Source: JANYCO01 sp035535995 (lineage in GTDB: Bacteria > Bacteroidota > Bacteroidia > Cytophagales > Cytophagaceae). From it: a DNA stretch of 64,000 nucleotides. Location of the stretch: NCBI GenBank assembly GCA_035535995.1, contig DATLOZ010000027.1, positions 124,001 through 188,000 on the forward strand, written 5' to 3'. Below the pieces are notes generated by a model. The model ran no database searches and had not been told where the DNA came from. It was given only the letters and a program-made list of their open reading frames with translations. Below, in pieces: positions 26,106-35,700 of this stretch. The position numbers were made by a program, and so were the translations under genes. The stretch's first letter is position 1. The number at the start of each line of letters is the position of its first letter.

Positions 26106-26420
26106 TTATTCTGCTCTTCTAAACATTATTTTACCTTCCAGAAACTCTTCTGTAGCCAGGGTTGGGGCCTTAGGCATACGCTCGTAGTGTTTAGAGATTT
26201 CAATCTGCTCTCTGTTTTCAAAAATTTCTTCCAGGTTGTCTACCGTAGAGGCGAAATCAGAAAGTTTTGAATTAAGTTCTTCTTTCTGTTTGGTAGAAAG
26301 CTGACGAGCTCTTTTCGCGATCACTACCAATGATTCATAAAGATTGCCAGTAGGTTCTGCGATCTTATCGATATCCCTGGTAACCAGGTTAGCTGAAATA
26401 GTATTGATGTTGTTTTTCAA
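26106..26420 (-). CDS. rpoZ: RNA polymerase omega subunit, Bacteroidota type
   Basis: A 104-residue small RNA polymerase subunit that helps assemble beta'. It has the omega pattern in the first half (RDIDKIAEPTGNLYESLVVIAKRARQLS) and a long charged C-terminal half typical of this phylum. It sits between bamD and coaBC. Divergence from enterobacterial omega is large, so the assignment rests partly on the conserved neighbourhood. Confidence 0.88.
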   Translation of the reverse strand: MKNNINTISANLVTRDIDKIAEPTGNLYESLVVIAKRARQLSTKQKEELNSKLSDFASTVDNLEEIFENREQIEISKHYERMPKAPTLATEEFLEGKIMFRRAE

Positions 26421-26451
26421 AATTGTAAACTGTTTTATTAATATTAATAAA

Positions 26452-27273
26452 CTAATTCAAGATAGTTTTCTTAGTAGTAAGCTCTTGTATTTGTAGTTGA
26501 CAATCACCGTATAGTTCTTCGGCGTCTTTTACATATTTACTACTAGGATACTTGTCCACAAAGTTATGATAAAAATCGATAGCTTCATAATACCGGTCTA
26601 ATTGTTTGTGTTCGACACTATGTTTGGCCAGGTAGTATTGGGATTCAAACCGTACAAAATACATTTCTTCGGTATATTCTGAATCGGGATACATGTCAAT
26701 AAAGCTTTTTACAGCGACTACTGCAGATTTATAATTATGCGTTTTAAAGTATAACTTGCTGTTTTCGTACGATTTAAGCCTCAGTTTAGCGCTCAATTCG
26801 TCCAAAAGTTTAGTAGCTTCCTCCATATATTTACCCTCGGGGTATTTATTGGCGTATTCCTGAAGGTATTTTACAGCTCCTTCAGTATTGGTTTGGTCAA
26901 GGTTATATTGGGGAGAATCCATGTACATGGACTTTGCATGCATATAGGTTGCTTCTTCAGTATGCTCGCTACGAGGGTAAGTCTGATAAAACTCTTTGAA
27001 ATAATAAGAGCTCATGATATACTCGTCCTGTTGGAAGTGAGTATAGGCCAGGTAGAAGGTAGCCTCCTCTGCTTCTGCACGGCCCCTTACCAGAGGAAGG
27101 ATCTCTTCCAGCAATGTACCGGCTTTAAAATAATCTTCGCTTTTATAATACGCGATCGCAGCAGCCAGCTTTTCGTCCAGGCTACCGCTTTTTTGCAGCT
27201 TTGAAAATTTGCTGCAACTGGTTCCCAGCAAAAGCCCGGCAAAGACAAACAGGATCAACCAATATTTATTCAT
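26452..27273 (-). CDS. bamD: Outer-membrane assembly lipoprotein BamD
   Basis: A 273-residue TPR lipoprotein of the BAM complex that inserts outer-membrane beta-barrels. I start it at the ATG at 27273 (MNKYWLILFVFAGLLLGTSC), which places Cys at a lipobox; an alternative ATG is at 27279. The frame upstream to 27387 has no signal-like sequence. TPR-like units follow, with AIAYYKSEDYFKAGTLLEEI, YFKEFYQTYPRSEHTEEA, and AIDFYHNFVDKYPSSKYVKDA near the end. It heads the bamD-rpoZ-coaBC-DUF4835 cluster. Confidence 0.9.
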   Translation of the reverse strand: MNKYWLILFVFAGLLLGTSCSKFSKLQKSGSLDEKLAAAIAYYKSEDYFKAGTLLEEILPLVRGRAEAEEATFYLAYTHFQQDEYIMSSYYFKEFYQTYPRSEHTEEATYMHAKSMYMDSPQYNLDQTNTEGAVKYLQEYANKYPEGKYMEEATKLLDELSAKLRLKSYENSKLYFKTHNYKSAVVAVKSFIDMYPDSEYTEEMYFVRFESQYYLAKHSVEHKQLDRYYEAIDFYHNFVDKYPSSKYVKDAEELYGDCQLQIQELTTKKTILN

Positions 27274-27391
27274 ATTCATAGATTGCAAAGATACACCTTG
27301 AAAGCACCAATTACAACAGAAATTGGCAGGTATACCACCGAGAAATAAACGTGGGAGAGCGTTGTAAAGTATTTTAAAAAAAATCATTTGC

Positions 27392-27399
27392 TAAATTTG
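27392..27399 (+). promoter_or_regulatory. Possible -7 box TAAATTTG upstream of the GNAT-nitrilase gene
   Basis: TAAATTTG matches TAnnTTTG, 83 bases upstream of the ATG at 27483. A convincing -33 element is not visible. Confidence 0.3.
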
Positions 27400-27482
27400 G
27401 ATCATGCCTAGCAGTATTACACATAAATAAAGCAGGAAAGCGTTAAGTTTGTATATATTAAAAAAGCCGGTCAAATTTTATT

Positions 27483-29027
27483 ATGGGTAAATCAAGAGAA
27501 AAAGATAATACCACGCACAAACTCAATCTCAGAAATCTAAGACTTTCTGATTATGCAGATGTGAAGAGGATCATGAACGATGTCTATTCCAATGCGGGTG
27601 GTGCATGGACCAAAGAGGAATTTAAGTCGCAGTTGAAAAATTTTCCCGAAGGACAAATCGGTATTGAAGACAATGGAAAATTGGTAGCGGGTGCCTTTGC
27701 ACTCGTAGTGGATTATTCTAAATATGGAGACAATCATACCTATAAAGAAATTACCGGAAATGGAATGCTTACGAACCATGATCCGGAAGGAGATACTCTT
27801 TACGGGATCGATGTATTCGTAGATCCGCAACACCAGGGACTTCGCCTTGGACGCCGTTTGTATGATGCCCGCAAAGAACTCTGCGAAACGCTTAACCTGC
27901 GTGCTATCATCATGGGAGGAAGAATCCCGGGATACAAAAAACATGCGAAAGAGCTTTCCCCTCGTGAATACATTGAGCAAGTAAAAAACAAAGAGATCTA
28001 CGATCCGATCCTTACTTTCCAGATGAACAATGAATTTCACATCAGGAAAGTAATGACCAACTATTTGCCAGACGATAAAGAATCCAAGTCCTACGCAGTA
28101 TTGCTGGAATGGATCAACGTATATTACGATGAATCGGAAAAACTTTTCGGAGACAAAAAAACGGTAGTAAGAGTAGGAGTAGTGCAGTGGAAGATGCGCC
28201 GCATGTATTCGCTGGAAGATTTGAACCAACAACTAGAGTTTTTTGTCGACACCGTTTCAGGCTATAAAGCAGACTTTGTATTATTCCCCGAGTTCTTCAA
28301 CGCGCCGCTTATGGCCAACTACAATCGTGCAAGCGCTTCGGATGCTGTGCGTTCGCTGGCTGAATATACAGAACAGATCAAAGAAAAAATGCTGGAATTG
28401 GCGCTGGCTTATAACATCAATATTATAGCCGGAAGTATGCCGATGTATACCGAAGAAGGATTGTTCAACGTCTCTTACCTCTGCCGTCGCGATGGAACCT
28501 GGGATATGCAATATAAGCTACATGTAACCCCAGACGAAGAAACGCATTGGGGAATGAAAGGCGGTGATATATTAAAAGTATTTGACACTGATGCAGGTAA
28601 GATAGGCATCTTAATTTGCTACGATGTAGAATTCCCGGAGCTTTCGAGAATTTTGGCGGAGCAAGGGGTAAATATTCTGTTCGTCCCTTATTGGACTGAT
28701 ACACGTACCTCCTTCCTGCGTGTAATGCGCTGTGCGCAGGCGCGTGCTATCGAGAATGAATGTTATGTAGCCATTTCAGGAAGCGTGGGTAATTTGCCCG
28801 GGGTAGAAAATATGGATATTCAATATGCCCAGTCGGCAGTGTTCTCTCCTTCCGATTTCAGTTTCCCCCCAGATGCTATTTTAGCAGAAGCTACACCAAA
28901 TGCCGAGACAACCCTGATCGTGGATATGGACCTGGACCTTTTGAAGAAGGTAAGAAAACAAGGAACGGTACGAAATTTGCAAGCTAGAAGACACGATCTT
29001 TACAAAATTTCGTGGAAAAAAGATTAA
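27483..29027 (+). CDS. GNAT acetyltransferase - carbon-nitrogen hydrolase fusion
   Basis: A 514-residue two-domain enzyme. Residues about 15-210 are a GNAT fold with the acetyl-CoA loop QHQGLRLGRRLYDARKELCE. Residues about 222-505 are a nitrilase-superfamily domain with the complete Glu-Lys-Cys triad: E270 in FVLFPEFF, K345 in MQYKLHVTPDE and C379 in ILICYDVEFPE. The pair suggests acetylation of an amine combined with amide or nitrile hydrolysis, or a salvage or repair amidase whose N-domain senses acetyl-CoA. Such fusions occur in other bacteria; the substrate is unknown. It is divergent from bamD and probably transcribed alone. Confidence 0.9.
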   Translation: MGKSREKDNTTHKLNLRNLRLSDYADVKRIMNDVYSNAGGAWTKEEFKSQLKNFPEGQIGIEDNGKLVAGAFALVVDYSKYGDNHTYKEITGNGMLTNHDPEGDTLYGIDVFVDPQHQGLRLGRRLYDARKELCETLNLRAIIMGGRIPGYKKHAKELSPREYIEQVKNKEIYDPILTFQMNNEFHIRKVMTNYLPDDKESKSYAVLLEWINVYYDESEKLFGDKKTVVRVGVVQWKMRRMYSLEDLNQQLEFFVDTVSGYKADFVLFPEFFNAPLMANYNRASASDAVRSLAEYTEQIKEKMLELALAYNINIIAGSMPMYTEEGLFNVSYLCRRDGTWDMQYKLHVTPDEETHWGMKGGDILKVFDTDAGKIGILICYDVEFPELSRILAEQGVNILFVPYWTDTRTSFLRVMRCAQARAIENECYVAISGSVGNLPGVENMDIQYAQSAVFSPSDFSFPPDAILAEATPNAETTLIVDMDLDLLKKVRKQGTVRNLQARRHDLYKISWKKD

Positions 29028-29115
29028 GCCGTTATGCGCAACACGATGTAATATATACACGTAAAAGAAACGGAATTTGATTGTAATAAATTGACTCTCA
29101 TTGGAGTAAATTAAC

Positions 29116-29123
29116 TAAATTTG
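29116..29123 (+). promoter_or_regulatory. -7 box TAAATTTG of the TerB-like gene
   Basis: TAAATTTG matches TAnnTTTG, 47 bases upstream of the ATG at 29171. A TTG near 29091-29093 is 22 bases upstream, slightly beyond the usual spacing. Confidence 0.45.
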
Positions 29124-29170
29124 TATTTTAAGAATAAAAGTTACTCACAAACCTTTTAAATTATATATAT

Positions 29171-29599
29171 ATGTTTTCACTGTTCGGACTAAAAAAAGAG
29201 AAGCTAAATAAGGGTAACATCAAAAACCTTATCGCTCTGGCAAAAGCTGACGGGGTAATTGCTGATTCTGAGTTGAAATATTTGTACGCAGTTGGTAAAA
29301 AACTGGGTATGAAAGAAGACGAAGTAAATTCGGCGATTCAGGACAGTTCCAAGATTGAGTACAAAATGCCAGCAAATGATTCTGAGCGTTTTGACCATCT
29401 TTATGAGCTGATCGAATTAATGTTGGTAGATGGCGCAATCGAAGAAAATGAGATCGACTTCTGCATTGAAGTAGCTCAAAATCTTGGATTTAAAAAATCA
29501 ATCGTAGGTGTGCTGGTAAGAAAAGTATCCATGGGTCTGCAAAATGGACTGGATAAAGAATCCATCAAAAAAGATGCTCAGTCTTACTTGAATATCTAA
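29171..29599 (+). CDS. TerB-like protein
   Basis: A 142-residue all-helical protein with two similar halves. Each has the TerB pattern of a helix ending in ALAKADGVIADSELKYL or IELMLVDGAIEENEIDF; the acidic DGxIxxxE loops are typical of TerB/DjlA-type domains. No signal peptide. TerB domains are linked to membrane stress and tellurite resistance and may bind metal; a role here is not defined. It is a single-gene unit with its own promoter box and terminator. Confidence 0.78.
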   Translation: MFSLFGLKKEKLNKGNIKNLIALAKADGVIADSELKYLYAVGKKLGMKEDEVNSAIQDSSKIEYKMPANDSERFDHLYELIELMLVDGAIEENEIDFCIEVAQNLGFKKSIVGVLVRKVSMGLQNGLDKESIKKDAQSYLNI

Positions 29600-29645
29600 C
29601 GTAAGTTTAAAATCTGAAGTAAAAAATTAAGGTTTAGTCCTATAG

Positions 29646-29672
29646 AAAGCACCTTTCGAGGTGCTTTTTTTA
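29646..29672 (+). terminator. Rho-independent terminator of the TerB-like gene
   Basis: AAAGCACCT-TTCG-AGGTGCTTT with a following T run, about 45 bases after the stop codon. The TTCG tetraloop and T tract are classical. Confidence 0.9.
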
Positions 29673-29759
29673 TTTAATGGTGTAATGATTTTATTTTAAA
29701 TGAAGACTCAAACTTTAAACTTTCAACTTCAAACCTTTAACATTCACCTGTAATCTTCT

Positions 29760-29767
29760 TATTTTTG
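29760..29767 (+). promoter_or_regulatory. -7 box TATTTTTG of guaA
   Basis: TATTTTTG fits TAnnTTTG and ends 4 bases before the guaA ATG at 29772, so the transcript would be nearly leaderless. Confidence 0.45.
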
Positions 29768-29771
29768 CGCC

Positions 29772-31301
29772 ATGACAGAAAAAATTATCATCCTTGATTT
29801 CGGTTCTCAATACACGCAGTTGATCGCAAGAAGAGTAAGAGAGCTGAATGTATATTGTGAAATCCATCCTTTCAATAAAGTTCCTGCAATCGATAGTTCT
29901 GTAAAAGGATTGATCCTTTCCGGAAGCCCTTGTTCAGTACGCGAACAAAATGCTCCGGATGTAAATCTTGAAGGGATAAGAAAAAATATTCCGGTGCTAG
30001 GCGTATGCTATGGAGCACAACTATTGGCACACAAAGCCGGCAACGAAGTAGTAGCATCCAAGATCCGCGAATATGGAAGAGCTAAACTCACTGAAATTAA
30101 ATCTTCAGACAAATTGATGTCTGGCCTCTCACCTAACAGCCAGGTATGGATGTCGCACGGCGATACGATCTCTGGTGTGGCCGCGCCTTTTGAACTGATC
30201 GCAAGCACAGAGTCTGTAAAAGTAGCGGCTTATAAGATCAACGGAGAGGAAACATACGGTATACAATTCCACCCGGAAGTGACACACTCTACGGAAGGAA
30301 AAACTTTGATCAAAAATTTTGTGGTCAATATCTGCGGTTGCAAGCAAGACTGGACTTCCTCAGTGTTCATTGAATCAACCATCAAAGAGCTTCAACAAAA
30401 ATTAGGAAACGATAAAGTAGTACTAGGGCTCTCAGGCGGTGTAGACTCTTCGGTGGCAGCAGTACTGATCGATAAAGCGATTGGCAAAAACCTGACTTGT
30501 ATTTTCGTAGACAACGGATTGCTTCGCAAAAATGAATACGAAGACGTGCTTGCTTCCTACAAAGGAATGGGTTTGAACGTAATTGGTGTAGATGCAAAAA
30601 AAGAATTCTACACAGCATTAAAAGATCTCAGCGATCCGGAAGCAAAAAGAAAAGCGATCGGTAGAACATTCATTGAAGTATTCGATGCAGAAGCACACAA
30701 AATACAAGAGGTGAAATGGCTTGGCCAAGGCACGATCTACCCGGATGTTATTGAATCCGTTTCCGTAAATGGTCCCTCGCAAACCATCAAGTCGCACCAC
30801 AACGTAGGAGGTTTACCAGAGAAAATGAAAATGAAAGTAGTGGAACCTTTGAATACTTTGTTTAAAGATGAAGTAAGACAAGTAGGAAAAGCGCTAGGCA
30901 TTGACGATAAAATTCTTCAGCGTCACCCATTCCCTGGTCCGGGACTCGCGATCAGGATTCTTGGAGATATTACAGAAGAAAAAGTAAAAATTCTTCAAGA
31001 GGTAGATTATATTTTCATACAAGGATTAAAAAATAAATCTTTGTACAACATGGTTTGGCAGGCAGGAGCTATTCTTCTACCAGTAAAATCAGTAGGAGTG
31101 ATGGGCGATGAAAGAACGTACGAAAATGTAGTGGCGCTACGTGCGGTATCCAGCATGGACGGCATGACAGCAGATTGGGTACACCTCCCTTACGAATTCT
31201 TAGCAGATATTTCTAATGAGATCATTAATAAAGTGAAAGGAGTAAATAGAGTGGTATACGATATCAGCTCCAAACCGCCTGCTACTATTGAGTGGGAATA
31301 A
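29772..31301 (+). CDS. guaA: GMP synthase (glutamine-hydrolysing)
   Basis: A 509-residue enzyme making GMP from XMP with ATP and glutamine. The N-terminal class I amidotransferase has C79 in GVCYGAQLLAH and the His-Glu pair in HPEVTHS. The ATP pyrophosphatase domain has the PP loop LSGGVDSSVAAV. The C-terminal dimerisation domain ends KPPATIEWE, the family terminus. With guaB at 41.6-43 kb, both steps from IMP to GMP are in this window but not in one operon. Confidence 0.97.
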   Translation: MTEKIIILDFGSQYTQLIARRVRELNVYCEIHPFNKVPAIDSSVKGLILSGSPCSVREQNAPDVNLEGIRKNIPVLGVCYGAQLLAHKAGNEVVASKIREYGRAKLTEIKSSDKLMSGLSPNSQVWMSHGDTISGVAAPFELIASTESVKVAAYKINGEETYGIQFHPEVTHSTEGKTLIKNFVVNICGCKQDWTSSVFIESTIKELQQKLGNDKVVLGLSGGVDSSVAAVLIDKAIGKNLTCIFVDNGLLRKNEYEDVLASYKGMGLNVIGVDAKKEFYTALKDLSDPEAKRKAIGRTFIEVFDAEAHKIQEVKWLGQGTIYPDVIESVSVNGPSQTIKSHHNVGGLPEKMKMKVVEPLNTLFKDEVRQVGKALGIDDKILQRHPFPGPGLAIRILGDITEEKVKILQEVDYIFIQGLKNKSLYNMVWQAGAILLPVKSVGVMGDERTYENVVALRAVSSMDGMTADWVHLPYEFLADISNEIINKVKGVNRVVYDISSKPPATIEWE

Positions 31302-31314
31302 GAATAGAAATTTA

Positions 31315-31366
31315 CAGAATTCAAGAATATTCAGAATTGATTTAATTTAGAATATCTTGAATTCTG
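31315..31366. terminator. Inverted repeat between convergent guaA and res
   Basis: CAGAATTCAAGAATATTC (31315-31332) and GAATATCTTGAATTCTG (31350-31366) pair along their length with one bulged base. Lying between convergent genes, it probably ends transcription from both sides. Confidence 0.6.
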
Positions 31367-31368
31367 TT

Positions 31369-33927
31369 TTATAATTGGCTGATTTTTTTGACTGCCTCAT
31401 GTAAAATATAAGTGCCTTCCATATTTTTTTCTTTGAAGACCATCATGTAATGATAATTGTTCCCTGCTAGTTTTTCCCATTCCGCTCCAAGCCTGCATTT
31501 CTCAACGCTGTCGGAGTTGTCGCGGTCGTCTCCTTTTACTTCAAGTAAAAGTATTTTCCCCGAAAGAGTATAAAGAATAAAATCAGGATAATGTCTGGAC
31601 TTATATCCGTTGATGTAAAACCCTTTTCCATGGCTTAGGTTGCGATGCCAGAAAACAATATTCGGCAGCGCAGCAATTTCTTCGATCATGTCAATTTCCA
31701 GATTATTCATTAAGGCTTCTTTTTGATAAAGGCTTTTGCTTCTTTCATCACTGGCGAAAATGGGATCGTTTAATTCAGGAAATTTCCAGACCGGTTGAGC
31801 TGTGATTTTCCGTTGTTGTATAAGTTCATAAAATCTTTTTTCAGCATATTGATGAATATGTGCTTCGATCGTATTTTTTATTTGGTACATATAATTGAAC
31901 CGTTCATTAAAAAGATCGTTTAGCTTTTCATCGTTCATTTCTGCAAATCCGCGCTCAAGATAATTTTTTAGCTCGCGTTCAGGTATGGAAAATAATTCTT
32001 TGATCATTTTCATAAAAATATAGACCATATCTTTCGCCCGCCGCTCTCTTGGCTTGCCACGCATATAGTTTTGAGCTTCCTTTGCCGTGATAGATTGAAT
32101 TTCGCTTTCACCGCTTTGTGCTATATCCAGTTTTTTGACCGGGCTGTAAGAAGGGTTGTAATGAAGATCAAATTTTAAATTTCGGAGTGTGAATTGTTCA
32201 TCCAGCAAAGATTCTGTAGTGAGTAATTCATGATCATATTCTGAAAAAATAGTAGGAGGAACAAAAATAAAAAATTGAGGAATTTTTATTGAAGTCACGA
32301 GGGGACGATAGGATTCAGAAATATAATATTTCTTCGTTTGGATCTGTATGGGCAGCGTACTAGTTCTGCTACCGTTGTCATATGTACTCAACTCTTCATT
32401 CATTTCCTGATTTTTTTGAATTGAGCTGGTCACGATAGCGTTGATCACGTTAGAAGTTTTTTCTGGTATAAAAATATCATCTGCGTTAAATCCTGGCTTT
32501 TCAAAAGGCTCAATTTCTTCCTGCTCGTTGGCAGAGCCAATAGCTTTAGTAGCTCCGTTTTGCGCCCTATAGTCCTTATCGCTGAAACCCGCTATACGCA
32601 AGCTTTCTACAATATTTTCAAGCGTTTCATTAAATTTTGCGGAAGCAGTTAAAACATAGGAATTATTTAACAAGCTTTCCTGTTGAGGTTGCACGTATGG
32701 TTGGCGCAACACGCGGCCCAGGATCTGTTCTACATCTACTACAGAAGATTTGTCTGCCAACGAAGCGAGTATATAAGCGAAAGGACAATCCCATCCTTCT
32801 TTCAAAGCATTGATAGTAATAATATAGCGGACCTCACAATCTTGAGAAGATAGATCAATCCCTTTGAGCTCGTTTATGGAAGCGGTTTTGATTTTGATAT
32901 GAGATTCACTGATCCCGGCTTTCAACAATTGTTCTTTTATTTTTTCGAAGGTAGTATTGTCATCGGCCGTTTTTGGTTGTGCCTGAAATAACACGATAGG
33001 ACGAATATACCTGCCTCCATTTTCGTATTGTTTTTTTGCGAGTGTTTCAAGCTCTCGTTGTAAATACAAAGCAGTATCGATCACTTCTGTTTTACTATGA
33101 TGATTGTAAACGATCACCGGTAATTTCACCATATGTTCCTTTTTCAATTCAATCGCCGGTACATAGCTGATGATATTGCTATTCTGTTTTGGTGTTGCAG
33201 TGAGATCGAGAATATAAGAAGGGTTAAGATTATTCAGCATTTCAACGCTCAATGCACTTTCTGCGTTGTGACTTTCGTCCACGATCACTACAGGGCGCAG
33301 GCTTCTGATCACGTTGATCAGTGCAGATTCATCCACATCATCCAGCAGTATGGATCTATCTTTATATTGTTGTACAAAAGAAGCCAGGTTTCCGTTTTCC
33401 TGGTGTACTTTCCGGTCTTCTTTATTTTTTGCGCGCAAGCTAGCGAAGCTCATTACGAAGATCGACAGTTGTTCCTTCACAATCGTTGGATTAAAATTGG
33501 TGCCTTGAAGCAATTCCGATTTTTCATACACTTCTATCCGATGATGAAACAAACTATTGAGCTTTTGACGATAAGGATGATCCGGATTGCGAAGTGATGC
33601 GATCGTTTGATCCAGCAGGTTGCTCCATGGAACCAGCCATACCACTGCCTTTGGAGTATCGATAGGATAGGTATTGAAAATACTGTGTAAGGCATTACAA
33701 GCGATAAATGTTTTTCCTCCCGCTGTAGGCACTTTGATACATACATGTGTGGCGGTAGGAATAGAATTTATATAAGACCGCAAGCCATCAGTTGCTATGC
33801 CATATGCATTCAGCCGTTCATGCCAATAGTGATCATATGCTTTAACCGGATTTTTATAATGTTGTACATAACCCAAGTAATCTTCAAGATCCTCGATTAC
33901 TTTTTTCTGATAGCTTTTTAATTCCAT
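31369..33927 (-). CDS. Type III restriction endonuclease subunit (Res)
   Basis: An 852-residue ATP-dependent restriction subunit. The SF2 helicase core has Walker A PTAGGKT (residues 67-73) and a DESH box (VVIVDESHNAE). Later motifs include ALKEGWDCPFAYILASL and EQILGRVLRQPY (motif VI). The C-terminal nuclease is PD-(D/E)xK: PDFIL at about 780 and LLLEVKGDD at about 797. It is just downstream of the Mod gene (one base between the genes). Res cuts when the complex meets unmethylated sites in head-to-head orientation. Confidence 0.93.
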   Translation of the reverse strand: MELKSYQKKVIEDLEDYLGYVQHYKNPVKAYDHYWHERLNAYGIATDGLRSYINSIPTATHVCIKVPTAGGKTFIACNALHSIFNTYPIDTPKAVVWLVPWSNLLDQTIASLRNPDHPYRQKLNSLFHHRIEVYEKSELLQGTNFNPTIVKEQLSIFVMSFASLRAKNKEDRKVHQENGNLASFVQQYKDRSILLDDVDESALINVIRSLRPVVIVDESHNAESALSVEMLNNLNPSYILDLTATPKQNSNIISYVPAIELKKEHMVKLPVIVYNHHSKTEVIDTALYLQRELETLAKKQYENGGRYIRPIVLFQAQPKTADDNTTFEKIKEQLLKAGISESHIKIKTASINELKGIDLSSQDCEVRYIITINALKEGWDCPFAYILASLADKSSVVDVEQILGRVLRQPYVQPQQESLLNNSYVLTASAKFNETLENIVESLRIAGFSDKDYRAQNGATKAIGSANEQEEIEPFEKPGFNADDIFIPEKTSNVINAIVTSSIQKNQEMNEELSTYDNGSRTSTLPIQIQTKKYYISESYRPLVTSIKIPQFFIFVPPTIFSEYDHELLTTESLLDEQFTLRNLKFDLHYNPSYSPVKKLDIAQSGESEIQSITAKEAQNYMRGKPRERRAKDMVYIFMKMIKELFSIPERELKNYLERGFAEMNDEKLNDLFNERFNYMYQIKNTIEAHIHQYAEKRFYELIQQRKITAQPVWKFPELNDPIFASDERSKSLYQKEALMNNLEIDMIEEIAALPNIVFWHRNLSHGKGFYINGYKSRHYPDFILYTLSGKILLLEVKGDDRDNSDSVEKCRLGAEWEKLAGNNYHYMMVFKEKNMEGTYILHEAVKKISQL

Positions 33928-33928
33928 A

Positions 33929-35578
33929 CTAAAAACGCTCTATATCGCCGGGGATTTTTTTAAAAATGATATTATGCTTGGTTAAAAATTCTTTGGGCAA
34001 CAAACACCGATCTGCATAGACAATGTATTGCTCTGCTTTCTCTTTAATAAAAGGAAGATTGATACGATCAAGCGGTACAGGAACAGTTGCTTTATAAAAA
34101 AAATAATAAGCAGTGCCATCCTTTTTACCTAAAAAATAATCGGACTTTTTAGAATAAGCAGTTCTAGTTTCAGTATACCATACATAAGCTTTAATCTTCT
34201 CCGGATCGACCTGTTCATTGAGCTCTTCCAGGTATTCGCCTAAAAATAATGGTTCTCCCAATTCATAATAATCAAATGCATTTTGTGGATTTGTATATTC
34301 GTTAATAACCTTTTTGATCCTTTGAGCAGTAATATTTTCAGCAATATTATAGGCTTCTCCTTCTTTATTATTTTCATCCCGCTGGATCAAAATAAATTTC
34401 CGTTTGCCATTGTCTTGTTGGTTTAGTTTTAACACCGCATGCGCTGTGGTACCGCTCCCAGCAAAGCTATCCAGTACAATCGCTTCCGGGTCGTCGATGA
34501 ATTTTAGAAAATATTCAATCAGGGATACAGGCTTTGGATAATCGAATACATTTTTACCAAAAAGATCCAGCAATTCTTTTTTCGCACCTTCGTTTGTTTC
34601 TACGTTAGTAGTTTTTTTATCTACTAAAGGCGATGTATATTTTTCTTTTATAAAATTGGTGGGCGCCTTAAATGTTTCTTCTGCCTTAAGGTAACGTATC
34701 GAAAATTTTTCCGATTTGATTATAAAATTGCTTCCTCTGAAGATTTCCTTATCCAATGTGGCTTGTGTCCATTTGAATTCTCCTTTCAATACAAAATCCT
34801 GCAAAGCATAACCATCGCGAATTTCAATATCATTGCAAAGCAATACACGGTCGTATTCTCCTTTTGGATAAAAGCCATCGTCTATTTTAAAGCGAACCGA
34901 CCCTTTGGGAAAACGAAGTTCGGCAGGCGTATTTCCAGCGTTGAGAAGGGGAGCATCCCCGCCGTCGCCTTCTTCCGCTTTGTATTTTCGGTTAGTTCTT
35001 TTCTTTTCGTAGCACAATACATATTCTACAGTCTTCCTGGATTTGCTGGAAAGGCTGGGAGGAGTAGAAGTTTTAACCCAGGAAAAATATTCGATGAAAT
35101 TCTGGTATCCAAAGATCTCATCCATCATTACTCGAAGATTAGCCATTTCATGATCGTCGATTGATATGAAAATGATGCCATCTTCGGCGAGCAGCTTATG
35201 AAGCAGCTTTAGGCGTGGATACATCATGCAAAGCCATTTGTCGTGGCGGGTGAGGTCTTCACTTTCCTTACCTACAATTTTGCCAAGCCATTTATTCAAT
35301 TTTGGATCATTTACATTATCGTGATAGATCCAATGCTCGTTGCCTGTATTATAAGGAGGATCTAGATAAATGCATTTTATTTTTCCTTCGTATTCAAGTT
35401 GCAATGATTTCAATGCTTCCAAGTTATCGCCATGGATAATTTTATTTCCGCTGGAAGTCTCTTCTTTAGTGGTTCCGTGAAGTTTAGAAAAACCATAGCA
35501 ATGCTCGAGTACTCTGTAGGGCACTTCCCAGTGATGATTCATCACTTTATCTTTCCCGGACCACTGTAGTATAGGCAT
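33929..35578 (-). CDS. Type III DNA methyltransferase subunit (Mod)
   Basis: A 549-residue N6-adenine methyltransferase that also recognises the target site for the R-M complex. The catalytic motif DPPY (residues 73-76, YLDPPYNTG) comes before the AdoMet motif SFAGSGTT (371-378), the beta-class order. The middle portion (about 170-350) is the likely target recognition domain. It is the first gene of the mod-res pair, divergent from an XRE regulator across a palindrome-rich spacer. The recognition sequence cannot be predicted. No phase-variable simple repeat is visible in the gene. Confidence 0.93.
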   Translation of the reverse strand: MPILQWSGKDKVMNHHWEVPYRVLEHCYGFSKLHGTTKEETSSGNKIIHGDNLEALKSLQLEYEGKIKCIYLDPPYNTGNEHWIYHDNVNDPKLNKWLGKIVGKESEDLTRHDKWLCMMYPRLKLLHKLLAEDGIIFISIDDHEMANLRVMMDEIFGYQNFIEYFSWVKTSTPPSLSSKSRKTVEYVLCYEKKRTNRKYKAEEGDGGDAPLLNAGNTPAELRFPKGSVRFKIDDGFYPKGEYDRVLLCNDIEIRDGYALQDFVLKGEFKWTQATLDKEIFRGSNFIIKSEKFSIRYLKAEETFKAPTNFIKEKYTSPLVDKKTTNVETNEGAKKELLDLFGKNVFDYPKPVSLIEYFLKFIDDPEAIVLDSFAGSGTTAHAVLKLNQQDNGKRKFILIQRDENNKEGEAYNIAENITAQRIKKVINEYTNPQNAFDYYELGEPLFLGEYLEELNEQVDPEKIKAYVWYTETRTAYSKKSDYFLGKKDGTAYYFFYKATVPVPLDRINLPFIKEKAEQYIVYADRCLLPKEFLTKHNIIFKKIPGDIERF

Positions 35579-35612
35579 TGATGGCAGCTGTCATTTAAGG
35601 ATTTTTTATGCT

Positions 35613-35679
35613 CTTAAACGACAATTATTTACTTTAAAGACAAATTATAGTCTTTAAAGTAGAATTACAAGCGTTTAAG
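35613..35679. promoter_or_regulatory. Two concentric palindromes in the mod/XRE intergenic region
   Basis: The inner inverted repeat is TACTTTAAAGAC (35630-35641) and GTCTTTAAAGTA (35650-35661), perfect over 12 bases. The outer pair is CTTAAACG (35613-35620) and CGTTTAAG (35672-35679). Their centres differ by half a base. The region lies between the divergent mod and XRE genes, the usual place for controller (C) protein operators. Binding by the XRE protein is inference. Confidence 0.65.
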
Positions 35680-35700
35680 GAAAAATAAATCCACCATCGT

